A stretch of 64,000 bases of DNA from Maribacter aquivivus (GTDB lineage Bacteria > Bacteroidota > Bacteroidia > Flavobacteriales > Flavobacteriaceae): contig NZ_FQZX01000001.1 of assembly GCF_900142175.1 (NCBI RefSeq), positions 1,798,001 through 1,862,000 on the forward strand, read 5' to 3'. Positions 9,342 through 18,106 of this stretch are shown piece after piece (position 1 is the first letter of the stretch; every line of letters begins with the position of its first letter). Below the pieces are notes generated by a model. The model had not been told where the DNA came from, did no database searches, and saw only the letters and a list, made by a program, of their open reading frames with translations. The translations under genes were made by a program, and so were the position numbers.

Positions 9342-10076
9342 TTAATGAAGTGTAGCTACTGCTGCACCTATAATACCGGCGTGATTTTGAAGCGCTGCAG
9401 GTATAACTTTGGTATCTATTTTGATCTTCGATTTAAACTCATCAAAATCTTTTGAAGCACCCCCGCCTAGAATAATTAAATCTGGTGAAACAATCAATTC
9501 AACATACTCTAAAAAGGTATTGAATCTCTTTCCCCATTTTTTATACGAAAGACCTTCGCGGTCTTTTGCTGATCCGGCTGCCCATTTTTCTATTTTAGAA
9601 TATCCTTTATAAGGTATTTGTCCTAGCTCAAAATTAGGTATCAACCTACCATCTAAAAATGCGCCACTACCTAAGCCTGTGCCAATGGTAATCATAACTA
9701 CAAATCCTTTTTTGCCTTTACCAGTACCATAGTTCATAGTAGCGTAGCCAGCAGCATCTGCATCGTTGATTACGGTAAAATCAAGTCCCGTTTTCTTTTC
9801 TAATAACTTTTCAACATTTACACCTAACCAGCTTTTATCAAGATTACCGGTAGCCTTACAGACTCCGTTTTTAATAATGGTAGGGAAACCACAGCCAACT
9901 TTGCCTTTATAGTCAAAATGGGTTACAATTTGAGCAATAACATCGGTCATTGCTTCTGGCGTTCTAGGTATGGGAGTGGGTATTCTATGGCGTTCAGAGA
10001 TCATTTCTCCTGTTTCCGAATTAACTAATGCTCCTTTAATTCCAGAGCCACCTACATCAATACCTAGTAAAGTCAT
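9342..10076 (-). CDS. ppgK: ROK-family glucokinase, polyphosphate-type
   Basis: 244 residues. The N-terminal phosphate-binding motif D-V-G-G-S-G-I-K-G (residues 6-14), G-C-G-F-P, N-D-A-D-A-A-G (catalytic Asp) and T-I-G-T-G-L-G-S-G are all present, and I-L-G-G-G-A-S is near the end. The short length and the [15 protein letters not shown] segment match polyphosphate glucokinases (PPGK) better than ATP-glucokinases. It phosphorylates glucose to glucose 6-phosphate in the cytosol using polyphosphate and perhaps ATP. The phosphoryl donor is an inference from family resemblance. Confidence 0.85.
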   Translation of the reverse strand: MTLLGIDVGGSGIKGALVNSETGEMISERHRIPTPIPRTPEAMTDVIAQIVTHFDYKGKVGCGFPTIIKNGVCKATGNLDKSWLGVNVEKLLEKKTGLDFTVINDADAAGYATMNYGTGKGKKGFVVMITIGTGLGSGAFLDGRLIPNFELGQIPYKGYSKIEKWAAGSAKDREGLSYKKWGKRFNTFLEYVELIVSPDLIILGGGASKDFDEFKSKIKIDTKVIPAALQNHAGIIGAAVATLH

Positions 10077-10183
10077 TTTGTGTTTTGTTATGAATTACAA
10101 AGAAACGAAAAAGAATCGGGTCTTTGAAGTGAGATTCTTTTTGTGAATATACACATCGTTTTTAGCTCATTTTAGAGCATAAA

Positions 10184-10210
10184 AAAAGGACCTTTTTAGG
10201 TCCTTTATAT
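10184..10210 (-). terminator. Terminator for the small exported protein gene
   Basis: AAAGGACC and GGTCCTTT pair around a short loop. Read on the minus strand, the A-tract left of the stem becomes a T-tract, just after the stop at 10215. Confidence 0.75.
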
Positions 10211-10214
10211 ATGT

Positions 10215-10520
10215 TTATATTGGCATTAGCAATTTGACTATAGTGCTAACTTGAATTTCTTCATCATCTTCATCTAACTCAGTATCTACAATGAAAGTGA
10301 TCATAAATTGTTTGCCAACAAATTTTTGGCTGTTTAAATCGAATTCATTCGCAACATTATCTGTAATGTTCGTGAATTCAGCATTGTAACCTTCACTATC
10401 AGAAAAAACATATGCGCCATCAACATAGCCTACATAAGTTCCGTTCATAGTGCTGGTGTCTTGACCATATGAGGTCAACGAAGAAACAGCTACGAACAAT
10501 ACTATTAAAAGTGATTTCAT
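10215..10520 (-). CDS. Small exported protein, unknown
   Basis: 101 residues with a signal peptide (M-K-S-L-L-I-V..., cleavage near S-Y-G-Q). The mature ~80 residues are acidic with short strands (G-T-Y-V-G-Y-V-D-G-A-Y-V-F) and an E-D-D-E-E stretch near the end. No family recognised. It lies in the same direction as ppgK but has its own terminator between the two. Confidence 0.7.
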   Translation of the reverse strand: MKSLLIVLFVAVSSLTSYGQDTSTMNGTYVGYVDGAYVFSDSEGYNAEFTNITDNVANEFDLNSQKFVGKQFMITFIVDTELDEDDEEIQVSTIVKLLMPI

Positions 10521-10751
10521 TTTTTTAATTGTTTAGTTAATTATAGATTTTTTTTGTCCGTTTTTTAAGTCCTGTTTATGGACCTAAAAAGTTGATACAA
10601 ATGAAATCTAATTTATTGAATAACGAATAATTTTATCATTTTATTATGAATCTTTTTTTTAATCTTAATCTGCTGTAATTCAGTAGCGTATTTTTATTTT
10701 TTTGTATTAAAATAATTAATAGTTAGCGAATTAAGTAATCTGATTTGATAG

Positions 10752-10759
10752 TACCTTTG
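10752..10759 (+). promoter_or_regulatory. -7 box of the dikinase-like operon
   Basis: TACCTTTG fits the TAnnTTTG consensus and lies 24 bases before the TTG start at 10783. The preceding 200 bases are AT-rich with no gene. Confidence 0.45.
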
Positions 10760-10782
10760 CTAAATAAATTAATAGAATTCAA

Positions 10783-13710
10783 TTGAAAAATAATAATATA
10801 TATTTTCATCTTATTACGCTTATTGTTGTTCTCTTTACTTTGGTTCAAAGTACTAATGCACAATCTAATTTAGCCGCCGAAAATTTGCAGACATTAGTAG
10901 CGAAATACAAAAGTGATATTCGAGGTCCCTATAAAGATATTCGTTGGTTTTGTACAGATGGTAGCGTACGCCAGCCAAAAGATCCTTGTCCAGATAATAT
11001 AGGTCCAGGGGTGCAGCATGCGCGCTATAAAGATGAGGTTGTTGCTTTGGGCAAAAGCAACCATATTTACTTTGGTCAAATTCTAGCTTATACGACTATT
11101 GATGAACTTTGGGATGCTAACCACAACCATTCTCGTTTAAAACAATATCAATTAGATAAGTATTTGCGTTTGGTCGATGACGGATGGATCAATCAAAAAG
11201 GGCAGTTTTACAGAGGATCGGTTCAGGTAGAAGACGAAGAAGCTTGGGGTATTGCTTTCTATAAATCGATTTTATCAAAGGATGCAGTAGTTACCGATAA
11301 CTTCTATTTTATTCGTCAGTCATTAAAAGATATTCCACATAACGGGGATGATAATGTTGCGCAGTTAATGCGAAGCGAATCTAAAGTGATTTCCGATTTG
11401 TATACTCCGTTTATGGACTTGAGAACTAAGATTCATAGTCAACCAGAAAAATTGGATATTCAAAAAGTAATTGATTTTAAAGCTAAAAATCAAAAATCGC
11501 TGACTACTGATTTGAATAAAAAGTTAGACGGACTTGTAGCTACAATGAATACGTTTTTTAAACCTGTAGATGTTCAGTCATTATTGAATAAATCAAAATT
11601 GGTAAAAGGAACGGTCTTAGGTGATAAGGTGCAATCATTTGTAGATGGTATGGCAAATAATGAATCGCCTTCGTATTCCGTAAATGAAACAGCGCAGTTA
11701 CTTTTAGAAATCAGAGAAGAACTGCTAACCGAGAAGCGATCTTTAGCACGATTACAATTGCTTGATATTTCTTTAAAGTTAGAAGAGTTATTATTTCAAA
11801 ATGCACCTATTTGGGAGCCTACAACGGTAAGTGGACAATTAGAAAAAATTTGTGCATTGACAACGGCATCAGTCGGGGCAGGATATTTAGAACTGTGGGA
11901 ATGGGAGCAGATTTCTGGTGTCCTTAGTAAATTCAACCAAGATCAATTAAGTTTGGCAGAATTAACGCAAGTATTAGAAACGGCTAGAGCTGCGGTAGAA
12001 TGGAGTGCAGCTATGGTAAAAGCAAACTACCAGGAAGTTGTAAATACATATACTACGTTTGAACCAAAATCTTATGCATTTATAGATGATAGAATTAGAG
12101 GTTCTGTAGCATTACATTTAGGGCAAAGCGTTGGTGAGTTGGGTGATTTCATTTCAAAGGAATCTGCCTTGACCAATAAAGTGATGGATGTTGCTAACCA
12201 AAGTACATTTAGAGGATTGAACCCTGGGTATGCGTTTGGTGAGTTGGTGGTTGTAGATGGCTCATCTGAAGATATTGAAGTGTCAGCAGATAAAATTTAT
12301 ATTTTTCAACGCTCACCATCAGATTTAAAACCTGTTGCGGGTATTGCTACGGTGGCTGAAGGGAACATGGTGTCACACGTGCAATTATTGGCACGTAATT
12401 TAGGCATACCAAATGCAGCGTTGTCAGATGCTAACCTTCAAAGTTTAAAGAAGTACGACGGTACAAGGGTGTTTTATGCGGTTTCTAACAAGGGAAATGT
12501 GATTATAAAACCGGAAGCACAAATGACGGATCAAGAACGTGGAATATTTGTAAAGAAAGAGCGTAATACAGATAAAATCGAGGTGCCTGTTGAAAAAATT
12601 CAATTGGGTAATACTGATGTTTTGAATATGCACGATGTTGATGCTAGCGATTCGGGAGCTTTATGCGGACCAAAAGCTGCGAACCTTGGGCAGTTGAAAA
12701 AGATGTTTCCTGAACAGGTGGTTGAGGGGTTAGTGATTCCGTTCGGAATTTTTAGAGACCATATGGATCAGCAAATGCCAGGCGAGAATAGTTCATATTG
12801 GGAATATTTGAATACGATGTTTGTGGAAGCTGAGCGTATGCGCAGTGCAAATGTGTCAGAGCCAGAAGTGGAGAATTATCAATTACGACAATTAGAGACT
12901 TTAAGAGGTGCCATCAAAAAAATGCCGTTGAAAGAAGATTTTATGAATCAACTGGAAAGTAAATTCAAATCTGTTCTTGGGTCGGACTTTGGAAAAATTC
13001 CTGTGTTCTTACGCAGCGACACCAATATGGAGGATTTAAAAGAGTTTACTGGTGCAGGATTAAACCTAACATTATTCAATGTGTTGGATAAAGAGAAAGT
13101 TTTAGAAGGTATAAAAGATGTGTGGGCTTCACCATACACTGAACGTAGCTTTAAATGGAGACAGGTGTATTTATTGAATCCAGAGAATGTTTTTCCTTCT
13201 ATTTTGGTGATACCAAGTGTTGATGTAGATTACTCGGGTGTATTAATTACAAAGGGTATCAATTCTGGTAACGATAAAGATTTAACCGTGGCATTCAGCA
13301 GAGGTGCAGGTGGTGCCGTAGATGGTCAGTCAGCAGAAACCTATACTATATATGATAGTAATGGATATCGTCTTTTAGCGCCTGCAAGAGAACCTTTATA
13401 TAATACTTTACCTGCAACTGGAGGAACTGGCAAGAAAGTAGCTACGTTTCAGAACAGGGTAGTGAATGATAAGAACATGGCCGAGATTAAGACTTTAGCA
13501 AAAACTATACGTGAAACCTTGCCTAAAGAAACAAATTCAGATTACGAAGGTGCTTATGATGTAGAGCTTGGTTTTAAAGAAGATAAATTATGGTTGTTTC
13601 AAATTAGACCATTTGTTGAGAATAAAAAAGCGTTGAGTTCTGGCTATTTAGAATCTATTACACCGAAAATTAATACAGAGAAAGAAATCTCTTTAAATAC
13701 AAAATTGTAA
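10783..13710 (+). CDS. Exported PEP-synthase/dikinase-like protein with glucan-water-dikinase domain order
   Basis: 975 residues. The start is TTG; no in-frame ATG follows for hundreds of bases, and TTG gives a good signal peptide (cleavage near N-A-Q, residue 27). Residues ~30-480 are an uncharacterised mostly helical region. A phosphohistidine (swivel) domain follows, with V-S-H-V-Q-L-L-A-R-N (His532 as phosphate carrier), then a C-terminal PPDK-type ATP-grasp domain: G-P-K-A-A-N-L-G (629-636), L-R-S-D-T-N-M-E-D (743-751), V-W-A-S-P-Y-T-E-R and L-W-L-F-Q-I-R-P near the end. The order His domain then ATP-grasp is that of plant starch/glucan dikinases; PEP synthase has the reverse order plus a TIM barrel, absent here. 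Substrate unknown. The stop is one base before the next gene, so the three genes are one operon. Confidence 0.8.
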   Translation: MKNNNIYFHLITLIVVLFTLVQSTNAQSNLAAENLQTLVAKYKSDIRGPYKDIRWFCTDGSVRQPKDPCPDNIGPGVQHARYKDEVVALGKSNHIYFGQILAYTTIDELWDANHNHSRLKQYQLDKYLRLVDDGWINQKGQFYRGSVQVEDEEAWGIAFYKSILSKDAVVTDNFYFIRQSLKDIPHNGDDNVAQLMRSESKVISDLYTPFMDLRTKIHSQPEKLDIQKVIDFKAKNQKSLTTDLNKKLDGLVATMNTFFKPVDVQSLLNKSKLVKGTVLGDKVQSFVDGMANNESPSYSVNETAQLLLEIREELLTEKRSLARLQLLDISLKLEELLFQNAPIWEPTTVSGQLEKICALTTASVGAGYLELWEWEQISGVLSKFNQDQLSLAELTQVLETARAAVEWSAAMVKANYQEVVNTYTTFEPKSYAFIDDRIRGSVALHLGQSVGELGDFISKESALTNKVMDVANQSTFRGLNPGYAFGELVVVDGSSEDIEVSADKIYIFQRSPSDLKPVAGIATVAEGNMVSHVQLLARNLGIPNAALSDANLQSLKKYDGTRVFYAVSNKGNVIIKPEAQMTDQERGIFVKKERNTDKIEVPVEKIQLGNTDVLNMHDVDASDSGALCGPKAANLGQLKKMFPEQVVEGLVIPFGIFRDHMDQQMPGENSSYWEYLNTMFVEAERMRSANVSEPEVENYQLRQLETLRGAIKKMPLKEDFMNQLESKFKSVLGSDFGKIPVFLRSDTNMEDLKEFTGAGLNLTLFNVLDKEKVLEGIKDVWASPYTERSFKWRQVYLLNPENVFPSILVIPSVDVDYSGVLITKGINSGNDKDLTVAFSRGAGGAVDGQSAETYTIYDSNGYRLLAPAREPLYNTLPATGGTGKKVATFQNRVVNDKNMAEIKTLAKTIRETLPKETNSDYEGAYDVELGFKEDKLWLFQIRPFVENKKALSSGYLESITPKINTEKEISLNTKL

Positions 13711-13711
13711 T

Positions 13712-14305
13712 ATGAAAAGGATCTATTTGTTTTTTATTGCTTCATTGTTTCTTGTTTTTACTGGTTGTGATACAGAGGATGACAATGTTGTTAATGAAGA
13801 ATTGCCAATATCAACAATAGCAGGCTTAAATACATTTGGATGCCTTATTAATGGACAAGTGTATGTGCCTGAACAAGAGAGCTTTTGTTTAGATTGTGAA
13901 GATGCACCTAAATTGCAATTAACCTATGGCGAAGTCTTTGAGGAGTATCGGTTTTCTTTAAGTACATTCAATGATACAGACGGTGATGTTTCTGTTGCTT
14001 TAGAACTTTTTAATGGAAATGAACCGTTAACGGAAGGTCTGTATTCTCTTTCACAAACTATATTAGAAACTAATGACACACCCGTAGCTAATGCAACTTG
14101 TAGTATTAATAAAAAAATTAATGGCGAAAAAATTGAGTCGGAATTTTACTCTAATGACAATATTGGTGGAGTTTTGGAAATCATTAAAATTGATGAAGAA
14201 AAGAAGTTTATATCAGGTACTTTTTATTTTTCAGCATTAGATGGCAACGGTCAATTCGTTAATATAACCGACGGTCGTTTTGATGTTACGTATAATAGTT
14301 TTTAA
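13712..14305 (+). CDS. Lipoprotein of unknown function in the dikinase operon
   Basis: 197 residues with a lipoprotein signal (lipobox F-T-G-C, Cys at residue 19) followed by a short acidic linker. The mature part has N-T-F-G-C-L-I-N-G-Q-V-Y-V-P and a C-F/C-L-D-C cysteine group, a pattern seen in DUF6252-like Bacteroidota lipoproteins (uncertain). It ends in beta-strand-like sequence. It starts one base after the dikinase-like gene and 14 bases before the serine-hydrolase gene, so it is almost certainly co-transcribed. It may be the membrane-anchored partner of the exported dikinase-like protein. Confidence 0.75.
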   Translation: MKRIYLFFIASLFLVFTGCDTEDDNVVNEELPISTIAGLNTFGCLINGQVYVPEQESFCLDCEDAPKLQLTYGEVFEEYRFSLSTFNDTDGDVSVALELFNGNEPLTEGLYSLSQTILETNDTPVANATCSINKKINGEKIESEFYSNDNIGGVLEIIKIDEEKKFISGTFYFSALDGNGQFVNITDGRFDVTYNSF

Positions 14306-14319
14306 GAATTAGTATTGAT

Positions 14320-15588
14320 ATGAGTATGAAGAAAATTATAGTATTACTAATTGTTGTGTTAAGTGCATCTGCATTTACAACCTACAAATATTACCCAATT
14401 GACGGTTACGAGCGTACAGGCATAAAACGTTTAAAGAGGTTAGAATTAATTAAAAGCGGCGAGCTTAAAGATGCAACGGCATTACCGGTTGGGGCTTTAA
14501 AATCGTACAGCGATATTCAATTGAACCTACTCTCAAGAAAGAGTGATAGTGCAATGGGTTTAATGCAGGTGAACGAAGATTTTCAGAAAGAGATAAGTGC
14601 ACTTTTCCGCGGATTGGATAAAAGTTATTCACTAACTGTCTTGGATATTTCTGATCCTGAGAATGTGCGTTATGCCGAACGAAATGAAACGGCAGGCTAT
14701 CAACCAGGTAGTGTTGGTAAACTGGCTGTTTTGGTTGGGTTATTTACACAATTAGAAAAAATTTATCCGGATTCATTTGAAAAAAGAACGGAGTTGTTAA
14801 AGAACAAATCTGTGAAAGCGGGAGTATGGGGATTGACAGATGAACACACTATTCCTATCTATAATATTGAAAAGAATACGTTGGTAAAACGACAGGTGAT
14901 TGCTAGCGATGTTTTCTCATTATATGAATGGGCTGATCACATGTTATCAGTAAGTAATAATGGTGCGGCGAGTATAGTATGGAGAGAAGTTTTGTTAATG
15001 GCAGCTTTTGGTGAAAAATATCCTGACTTAACTCAGGAAGAAACGGATACCTATTTTAAAGAAACTCCAAAAAAGGAGTTGACAGATTTAAGTAATGATG
15101 TAGTGAATTTACCATTGCGAGATTTAGGAATTACAAGCGATGAATGGCGTTTGGGTAGTTTCTTCACTAGAGGTGCAATTACTTATGTTGGTGATAAAGG
15201 TGGTAGTATTGGGTCGCCACAAGGGTTAATGAAATTTTTGGTTCATTTAGAGCAGGGTAAAGTTGTAGATGAGGCTTCTAGTTTAGAAATGAAACGATTA
15301 ATGTATATGACAGATCGTAGAATTCGTTACGCACAATCACCTGCTTTAAAAGAAGCAGCTGTGTATTTTAAATCTGGCTCACTTTATAAGTGTGATAGAA
15401 GTAAAGGTGAAGCCTGTGGTAAATATATGGGTAATGTTACCAATTTTATGAACTCGGTAATTATCGTAGAACAACCAGATAATTGTAAATATATGGTGGT
15501 GTTGATGACCAATGTATTGCGTAAAAATTCTGCTAGTGACCATATGTACTTAGCCGGAAATATTGATAAAATTATTCGAAAGGGGTAA
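14320..15588 (+). CDS. Exported class A beta-lactamase-fold serine hydrolase
   Basis: 422 residues with an N-terminal hydrophobic segment (signal or anchor). Three penicilloyl-serine-transferase motifs are visible in order: S-V-G-K (Ser131, Lys134), S-N-N (212-214, the SDN box) and K-S-G-S near residue 350 (the KTG box). The protein is longer than an ordinary class A beta-lactamase (~290), with ~100 extra residues before the SxxK. The family includes beta-lactamases and related periplasmic hydrolases; which applies here is open. A Cys pair surrounds the K-S-G region (K-C-D, A-C-G). Third gene of the dikinase-like operon; a strong terminator follows. Confidence 0.8.
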   Translation: MSMKKIIVLLIVVLSASAFTTYKYYPIDGYERTGIKRLKRLELIKSGELKDATALPVGALKSYSDIQLNLLSRKSDSAMGLMQVNEDFQKEISALFRGLDKSYSLTVLDISDPENVRYAERNETAGYQPGSVGKLAVLVGLFTQLEKIYPDSFEKRTELLKNKSVKAGVWGLTDEHTIPIYNIEKNTLVKRQVIASDVFSLYEWADHMLSVSNNGAASIVWREVLLMAAFGEKYPDLTQEETDTYFKETPKKELTDLSNDVVNLPLRDLGITSDEWRLGSFFTRGAITYVGDKGGSIGSPQGLMKFLVHLEQGKVVDEASSLEMKRLMYMTDRRIRYAQSPALKEAAVYFKSGSLYKCDRSKGEACGKYMGNVTNFMNSVIIVEQPDNCKYMVVLMTNVLRKNSASDHMYLAGNIDKIIRKG

Positions 15589-15616
15589 AATTAAAACTTC
15601 AGGCCCATCTAATTTG

Positions 15617-15658
15617 AATAACCTATTGTACTATATGTCAATAGGTTATTTTCGTTTT
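15617..15658 (+). terminator. Terminator of the dikinase-like operon
   Basis: AATAACCTATTG pairs perfectly (12 bp) with CAATAGGTTATT across a 10-base loop, followed by a T-rich tract. Confidence 0.85.
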
Positions 15659-15712
15659 AAGAGGTTTTAATGCCCAATAATACTTAATCTAAAGTTAAAA
15701 GTTTTTTTATAT

Positions 15713-15733
15713 CAAAGCACTTGCTTAGTTTTG
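15713..15733 (+). promoter_or_regulatory. TetR operator overlapping the -7 box of the tetR gene
   Basis: AAGC-ACTT-GCTT is an imperfect dyad at 15715-15726, whose right half runs straight into TAGTTTTG (15726-15733), a match to TAnnTTTG. The same arrangement is found in front of the next gene. The overlap suggests autorepression by blocking RNA polymerase. Operator role is inferred. Confidence 0.6.
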
Positions 15734-15749
15734 TAGTTAATTAGAAATA

Positions 15750-16313
15750 ATGGCACGTAAAAAACAATATAACGAAACTGAAGTCATAGATAAGGCCATG
15801 CGCTTGTTCTGGCGTAATGGCTATGAAAGTACATCGGTTCGTATGTTGGAGAAAGAAATGGGTATTAACCAGTTCTCTATTTATGCCAGCTTTAAAAATA
15901 AAGAAGGTGTATTCTTAGAAAGTATTAAACTTTATAATACTCAAATTAAAGCCATTACCAATACCTTAGAAAAATCTAATAATGGGGTAGAAGGTATTAA
16001 AGATTATTTTTTTGATTTTCTAGATTTTTCTAGAGAAGGTGCAATTTTCAAAGGATGTTTGGTTACCAATACGGTAAACGAAATTAAAGAAGATTCGAGT
16101 CCGGTTATTATGGCGGCATTGAAACGTTTTTCTTCAAATATTAGAGAACTTTTTGTAAGGAACTTAAAACAAGACGACTTAAGGGATGTAAAAGAAATAG
16201 AAGCACAAGCTGACTATTTAATGAACGCGCTTTTAGGTCTGTCAATTTCATCAAAAGTATTTAAAGAGGAACAGTTAAAAGGCATCATTAGGATTACATT
16301 TTTACACTTGTAG
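15750..16313 (+). CDS. TetR/AcrR-family transcriptional regulator
   Basis: 187 residues. Residues ~8-55 form the TetR helix-turn-helix (V-I-D-K-A-M-R-L-F-W-R-N-G-Y-E-S-T-S-V, then M-G-I-N-Q-F-S-I-Y-A-S-F-K-N-K). The C-terminal half is the helical ligand/dimer domain, with a Cys in F-K-G-C-L-V-T-N. The F-K-N-K-E-G-V-F and G-C-L-V-T-N pattern is typical of the branch whose members control detoxification genes (NemR/AcuR-like), an inference. It heads a cluster of redox/thiol genes, with an identical operator design in front of itself and of the next gene. Confidence 0.9.
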   Translation: MARKKQYNETEVIDKAMRLFWRNGYESTSVRMLEKEMGINQFSIYASFKNKEGVFLESIKLYNTQIKAITNTLEKSNNGVEGIKDYFFDFLDFSREGAIFKGCLVTNTVNEIKEDSSPVIMAALKRFSSNIRELFVRNLKQDDLRDVKEIEAQADYLMNALLGLSISSKVFKEEQLKGIIRITFLHL

Positions 16314-16320
16314 CATTTTT

Positions 16321-16353
16321 TTTGAACAATAACTAAGCGGTTGCTTAGATTTA
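16321..16353 (+). promoter_or_regulatory. Promoter and TetR operator of the AhpD-like gene and following cluster
   Basis: TTTG at 16321-16324 (a -33 match) is 21 bases from TAGATTTA (16346-16353, one base off TAnnTTTG). Between and into the -7 box lies a perfect dyad CTAAGC-GGTT-GCTTAG (16333-16348). The right half GCTTAG plus the -7 box is in the same register as in front of the tetR gene. Confidence 0.65.
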
Positions 16354-16385
16354 ACATAAATATAATAAATAGAAATAATAAGATT

Positions 16386-16934
16386 ATGACAACTTTAAAA
16401 GTACACGACTTAGAATCTGCACCAGAAGGTAGCAAAGCATTATTAGAGAACTCTCAAAAATCATTTGGTATGATTCCTGGTTTGCATGGTGTATTGGCAT
16501 CTTCTCCAAAAATTTTAGAAGCATACCAAACACTACATCAGTTATTTACTGAAACTTCATTCAATAATGATGAGTTAACGGTAGTATGGCAAACAATAAA
16601 TGTTGAGCATGCATGTCATTATTGTGTGCCAGCACATACAGGTATTGCTAAAATGATGAAGGTTGATGATGCTATTTCAGAAGCATTACGTAACCAAACT
16701 CCGTTAGCAGACGCAAAATTAGAAGCACTAAGAACTATGACTTTAACTATAGTTCGTAACCGTGGTAATGTAACTCAAGAAGATTTAGATACTTTTTACG
16801 CTGCAGGTTATGGAGAGCAACAAGTGTTGGAAATTATTTTAGGATTATCTCAAAAGGTAATTAGTAACTATACAAATCATATTGCGCATACACCGGTCGA
16901 TGCAGCTTTTGAAAAGTTTGCATGGTCCAAATAA
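16386..16934 (+). CDS. Carboxymuconolactone decarboxylase / AhpD-like CxxC protein
   Basis: 182 residues from the ATG at 16386 (the TTG at 16341 lies inside the operator and is unlikely). The motif E-H-A-C-H-Y-C-V-P-A-H-T (Glu74, Cys77, Cys80, His84) is the AhpD-type redox active site, in which the two Cys and the His form a thiol-based proton relay. Family members reduce peroxiredoxins or act as peroxidase-like detoxifying proteins. No signal peptide; cytosolic. First target gene behind the TetR regulator. Confidence 0.9.
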   Translation: MTTLKVHDLESAPEGSKALLENSQKSFGMIPGLHGVLASSPKILEAYQTLHQLFTETSFNNDELTVVWQTINVEHACHYCVPAHTGIAKMMKVDDAISEALRNQTPLADAKLEALRTMTLTIVRNRGNVTQEDLDTFYAAGYGEQQVLEIILGLSQKVISNYTNHIAHTPVDAAFEKFAWSK

Positions 16935-16984
16935 TTGAGGTTTCAGTTTTCCCGGAAACCATATGTTGATTGAGTGATTAATTG

Positions 16985-17024
16985 TAGCCTTCTGTCTTTA
17001 AGGCAGAAGGTTATTTAATTTTAA
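16985..17024 (+). terminator. Terminator-like hairpin between the AhpD-like and gap genes
   Basis: AGCCTTCTG and CAGAAGGTT pair with a wobble-containing stem extension; an AT-rich T-containing tract follows. It may separate the two genes partly; read-through is possible. Confidence 0.65.
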
Positions 17025-17042
17025 TAAACTAAATACATCAAA

Positions 17043-18035
17043 ATGAAAAAAATAGCAATAAACGGAATGGGGCGTATTGGTCGCGCTTCTTTAAAAGTAA
17101 TTTTGGATACTCCAGAATTAGAATTAGTAGCAGTAAACGATATCGTATCTATAGAGAATATTGCTTATTTATTGAAGTACGATTCAGTCTATGGTATTTA
17201 TGAAAAGGAAGTTTCACATGATGAAAACAACCTTATCATAGATGGTAAAAAAATACAATACAACTCTCAACGTAATCCTGTGGATTTGCCTTGGGCAGAA
17301 CATAAAATTGATGTCGTTATTGAAAGTACCGGTTTCTTTACCAAGAGTGAAGATGCTAAAAAACACATTAAAGCAGGTGCTAAATCTGTAATTATATCGG
17401 CACCTACCAAAAGTGAAGATATACCGACAGTGGTACATGGTGTAAATACCGAAGCTGGTGAGACTAATATATTCTCTTGTGCTAGTTGTACTACGAATAA
17501 TATTAGCCCGGTTGTAGAAGTATTGGGTCGTAGAATTGGTATCAAAAAAGCCATTATGACTACGGTGCATGCTTATACTGCCTCTCAAGGTATTGTTGAT
17601 GCACCTTCTCAAAAGAACTTGAGAATGGGTCGTGCAGGTGCGGCAAACATTGTACCTACGTCAACAGGAGCGGCAATTGCAACTACAAAGGCATTACCAG
17701 AATTAGCAGGTAAGTTTGATGGTGTTGCGTTACGTGTGCCAATTCCGGTAGGGTCAATGTCCGATTTAACTTTTGTAATGGAACGCGATGTAACTATTGA
17801 AGAGGTGAATGCTATCTTTAAAGAAGAAGCGGCAACTGATAGATATAAAAATATTTTGGACACTACAGATGAGCCTTTGGTATCTTCTGATATTGTAAAG
17901 AATCCGCATGCATCAACTGTTGATTTAGGTATGACTAGAGTAGTGGATGGCGACTTATTGAAAGTGATGACGTGGTATGATAATGAATGGGGATTCACCA
18001 ATCAAATGATACGTCAAATTTTGGCAGAAAACTAA
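17043..18035 (+). CDS. gap: Glyceraldehyde-3-phosphate dehydrogenase, divergent paralog
   Basis: 330 residues; oxidises glyceraldehyde 3-phosphate with NAD(P) and phosphate to 1,3-bisphosphoglycerate in the cytosol. The Rossmann motif I-N-G-M-G-R-I-G-R, N-D (32-33), catalytic Cys149 in S-C-A-S-C-T-T-N-N, His in T-T-V-H-A-Y-T and the C-terminal W-Y-D-N-E-W-G are present. Unusual: the commonly conserved second Cys of C-T-T-N-C is Asn, and Asn146 is Cys. Its place inside a redox cluster suggests a stress-specific paralog rather than the main glycolytic enzyme; whether a second gap exists elsewhere cannot be seen. Confidence 0.92.
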   Translation: MKKIAINGMGRIGRASLKVILDTPELELVAVNDIVSIENIAYLLKYDSVYGIYEKEVSHDENNLIIDGKKIQYNSQRNPVDLPWAEHKIDVVIESTGFFTKSEDAKKHIKAGAKSVIISAPTKSEDIPTVVHGVNTEAGETNIFSCASCTTNNISPVVEVLGRRIGIKKAIMTTVHAYTASQGIVDAPSQKNLRMGRAGAANIVPTSTGAAIATTKALPELAGKFDGVALRVPIPVGSMSDLTFVMERDVTIEEVNAIFKEEAATDRYKNILDTTDEPLVSSDIVKNPHASTVDLGMTRVVDGDLLKVMTWYDNEWGFTNQMIRQILAEN

Positions 18036-18043
18036 ATTAAATG

Positions 18044-18085
18044 AGGTAGCTAATCTTGATTTATAAGAATGGCTACCTTTATTTA
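18044..18085 (+). terminator. Weak hairpin after gap
   Basis: AGGTAGC (18044-18050) and GCTACCT (18072-18078) pair across a long loop and are followed by TTTATTTA. Termination is likely only partial. Confidence 0.45.
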
Positions 18086-18106
18086 TCAACTTAAAAAACT
18101 CATATA

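Noticed and set aside
16939..16960. Second terminator between the AhpD-like gene and gap (GGTTTC / GAAACC)
   Set aside because: Only a 6-bp stem with no T-run; the hairpin at 16985-17024 is the better candidate.
17214..17612. Long minus-strand open frame opposite the GAPDH gene
   Set aside because: Antisense shadow of a conserved gene; no plausible start context, no recognisable motif, and Cys/Arg-rich composition typical of non-coding frames.
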